From: Anaerolinea thermophila
GTDB lineage: Bacteria > Chloroflexota > Anaerolineae > Anaerolineales > Anaerolineaceae
NCBI RefSeq assembly: GCF_020723905.1
Contig: NZ_DYHZ01000003.1
Span: 248,001-312,000 of the forward strand
Length of the DNA: 64,000 nt
Direction of reading: 5' to 3'
Part shown: in pieces, positions 62,945 to 64,000 of the stretch
How the letters are laid out: each line of letters starts with the position of its first letter
Position numbering within the stretch: position 1 is the first letter of the stretch
Position numbers and translations under genes: made by a program
Notes under the pieces: model-generated
What the model was told of the DNA's origin: nothing
The model's database searches: none
The model's input: only the letters and a program-made list of their open reading frames with translations

Positions 62945-64000
62945 TTATCCATGTTCTCCCTGCGCTTCCCGGCGGCGGGCAATGAATGTCTCCTGTGCAT
63001 TGATGATGGGTTCTCCGGGTTGAGGTTTGATTCGTTTGTATGAACCATCAGGCTGCATGATGCGTGCTTTTACATTGTCCTTCAGGTAGGTTTCCAGAAT
63101 TTCATCCCGAATAGTCCGGATCATTTGAGGGTCTTCGACCGGGAATAACACTTCAACACGTTGATTAAGATTGCGAGGCATTAAATCGGCGCTTCCCATG
63201 TAGATAATTTCTTCCCCCGCATTCTGAAAATAATAAATTCGGCTGTGTTCGAGGAATCGCCCAACGATACTCCGTACGGTAATATTTTCGCTGATACCCG
63301 GAATGCCGGGACGCAAACAACACATTCCACGAACAATCAGGTCGATTTTTACACCGGCCTGTGATGCTTCGTATAGCAATCGAATGATGGGCTTGTCCAC
63401 CAGTGCATTCATCTTAAATAGCAGATATCCCTGTTTCCCTGCTTTTTGATGAGCAATTTCCTGGCGAATCAACGCTTCAAATTGCTGGCGCAGGTTGATG
63501 GGGGCCACCAGTAATTTCCGGTAGGTATCTCTGGAAGAGTATCCCGTCAGGTAATTAAATAAGTCAGAAGCATCTGCGCCAATTTCTTCATCACAGGTAA
63601 ACATGCCAATATCTTCATAGATGTTTGCCGTGATGTGGTTGTAATTTCCAGTGCTCAGGTGGATATACCGGCGTATGTGATTGCCTTCTTTCCGGACCAC
63701 CAGCGCTACCTTGGAATGGGTTTTAAGCCCTAATAGCCCGTAGATGACATGAACGCCTTCCTGTTCGAGGATTTTTGCCCATCCAATATTGCTCTCTTCA
63801 TCAAAACGGGCTTTTAATTCCACCAGAACAGCAACCTGTTTGCCGTAATCTCGTTGTGCTTCCAGCAGTGCCCGTACCACCGGGGAGTCTTTCCCCACTC
63901 GATACAGAGTTTGCTTAATTGCCAGAACATGTGGATCGCGTGAGGCTGCTCTTAAGAAATCAATGACCGGATTGAAAGAGTCATAAGGGTGATGCAGTAA
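62945..64000 (-). CDS. ppk1: Polyphosphate kinase 1, C-terminal part (5' truncated by window)
   Basis: The frame stays open to the window edge (first codons [20 protein letters not shown] on the minus strand), so at least 351 codons are present and the N-terminal domains lie outside. [28 protein letters not shown] with the phosphohistidine-type Hx[27 protein letters not shown] and [16 protein letters not shown] are typical of the two PLD-like C-terminal domains. Reversible polymerisation of ATP gamma-phosphate to polyphosphate. Ends 15 nt from the convergent methyltransferase stop. Confidence 0.96.
   Translation of the reverse strand, partial: LLHHPYDSFNPVIDFLRAASRDPHVLAIKQTLYRVGKDSPVVRALLEAQRDYGKQVAVLVELKARFDEESNIGWAKILEQEGVHVIYGLLGLKTHSKVALVVRKEGNHIRRYIHLSTGNYNHITANIYEDIGMFTCDEEIGADASDLFNYLTGYSSRDTYRKLLVAPINLRQQFEALIRQEIAHQKAGKQGYLLFKMNALVDKPIIRLLYEASQAGVKIDLIVRGMCCLRPGIPGISENITVRSIVGRFLEHSRIYYFQNAGEEIIYMGSADLMPRNLNQRVEVLFPVEDPQMIRTIRDEILETYLKDNVKARIMQPDGSYKRIKPQPGEPIINAQETFIARRREAQGEHG

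Noticed and set aside
62048-64000. Restriction-modification system
   Set aside because: The methyltransferase is flanked by carH2 and ppk1; no endonuclease or specificity gene is present in the window.

Overview
The window looks like a bacterial chromosome of the phylum Chloroflexota, most likely class Anaerolineae. This is an inference from gene content: an Agl23-type membrane glycosyltransferase fused to an NHL propeller, a CpXC zinc-ribbon protein, an FHA/winged-helix regulator beside a Ser/Thr kinase, a YvcK/CofD-like protein, and a roughly 50% GC, gene-dense layout. No rRNA, tRNA, CRISPR array, insertion sequence or prophage was seen. Gene density is very high, with many ATGA overlaps and several convergent genes whose 3' ends overlap.

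Left part (1-20 kb): the 3' end of mutL; a minus-strand run (rsmI-like, MFS, HAD-HD fusion, PG-binding/beta-lactamase-like, glycosyltransferase-NHL); divergent glnA and an unusual glnE with two GlnD-like ACT domains between its two catalytic halves; a minus-strand tgt-uppP-PstS-like-ThiS operon; and alr-recJ. Middle (20-42 kb): a GT2 glycosyltransferase; an ECF sigma/anti-sigma envelope operon; an ion permease; nadD-obg; a COG2403 GTPase; argS, rpsT, pgk and gap; YvcK-like; ROK kinase; a class III aminotransferase coupled to a histidine kinase; a CpXC protein; and a divergent FHA-regulator/Ser-Thr-kinase pair sharing a palindromic promoter region.

Right part (42-52 kb): a four-gene minus operon (AAA ATPase, GDPD, threonine dehydratase-like, GH3-like envelope protein), then galT, a deoxynucleoside kinase, and a PstA-like c-di-AMP receptor/MFS/TSCPD operon.

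The most interesting part is 51.9-62.0 kb, a probable light-response island: a class I photolyase behind a 290-nt structured leader with a 17-codon upstream ORF, a Rieske oxygenase, plsY-crtB-crtI, an SRPBCC protein, a 51-aa small gene, an MFS pump, and two CarH-type MerR/B12 photoreceptor regulators. TACAAA-type sites repeated every 11 bp occur upstream of crtI, carH1 and carH2, all in the same orientation relative to the gene. This matches the tandem 11-bp operator architecture known for CarH. An orphan N6-adenine methyltransferase shares the last of these intergenic regions. The window ends inside ppk1.

A second window-wide pattern is that many first genes carry a TATAAT-like hexamer only 6-9 nt before the start codon, which suggests leaderless mRNAs. 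All functional calls come from reading the sequence. No database search was run.
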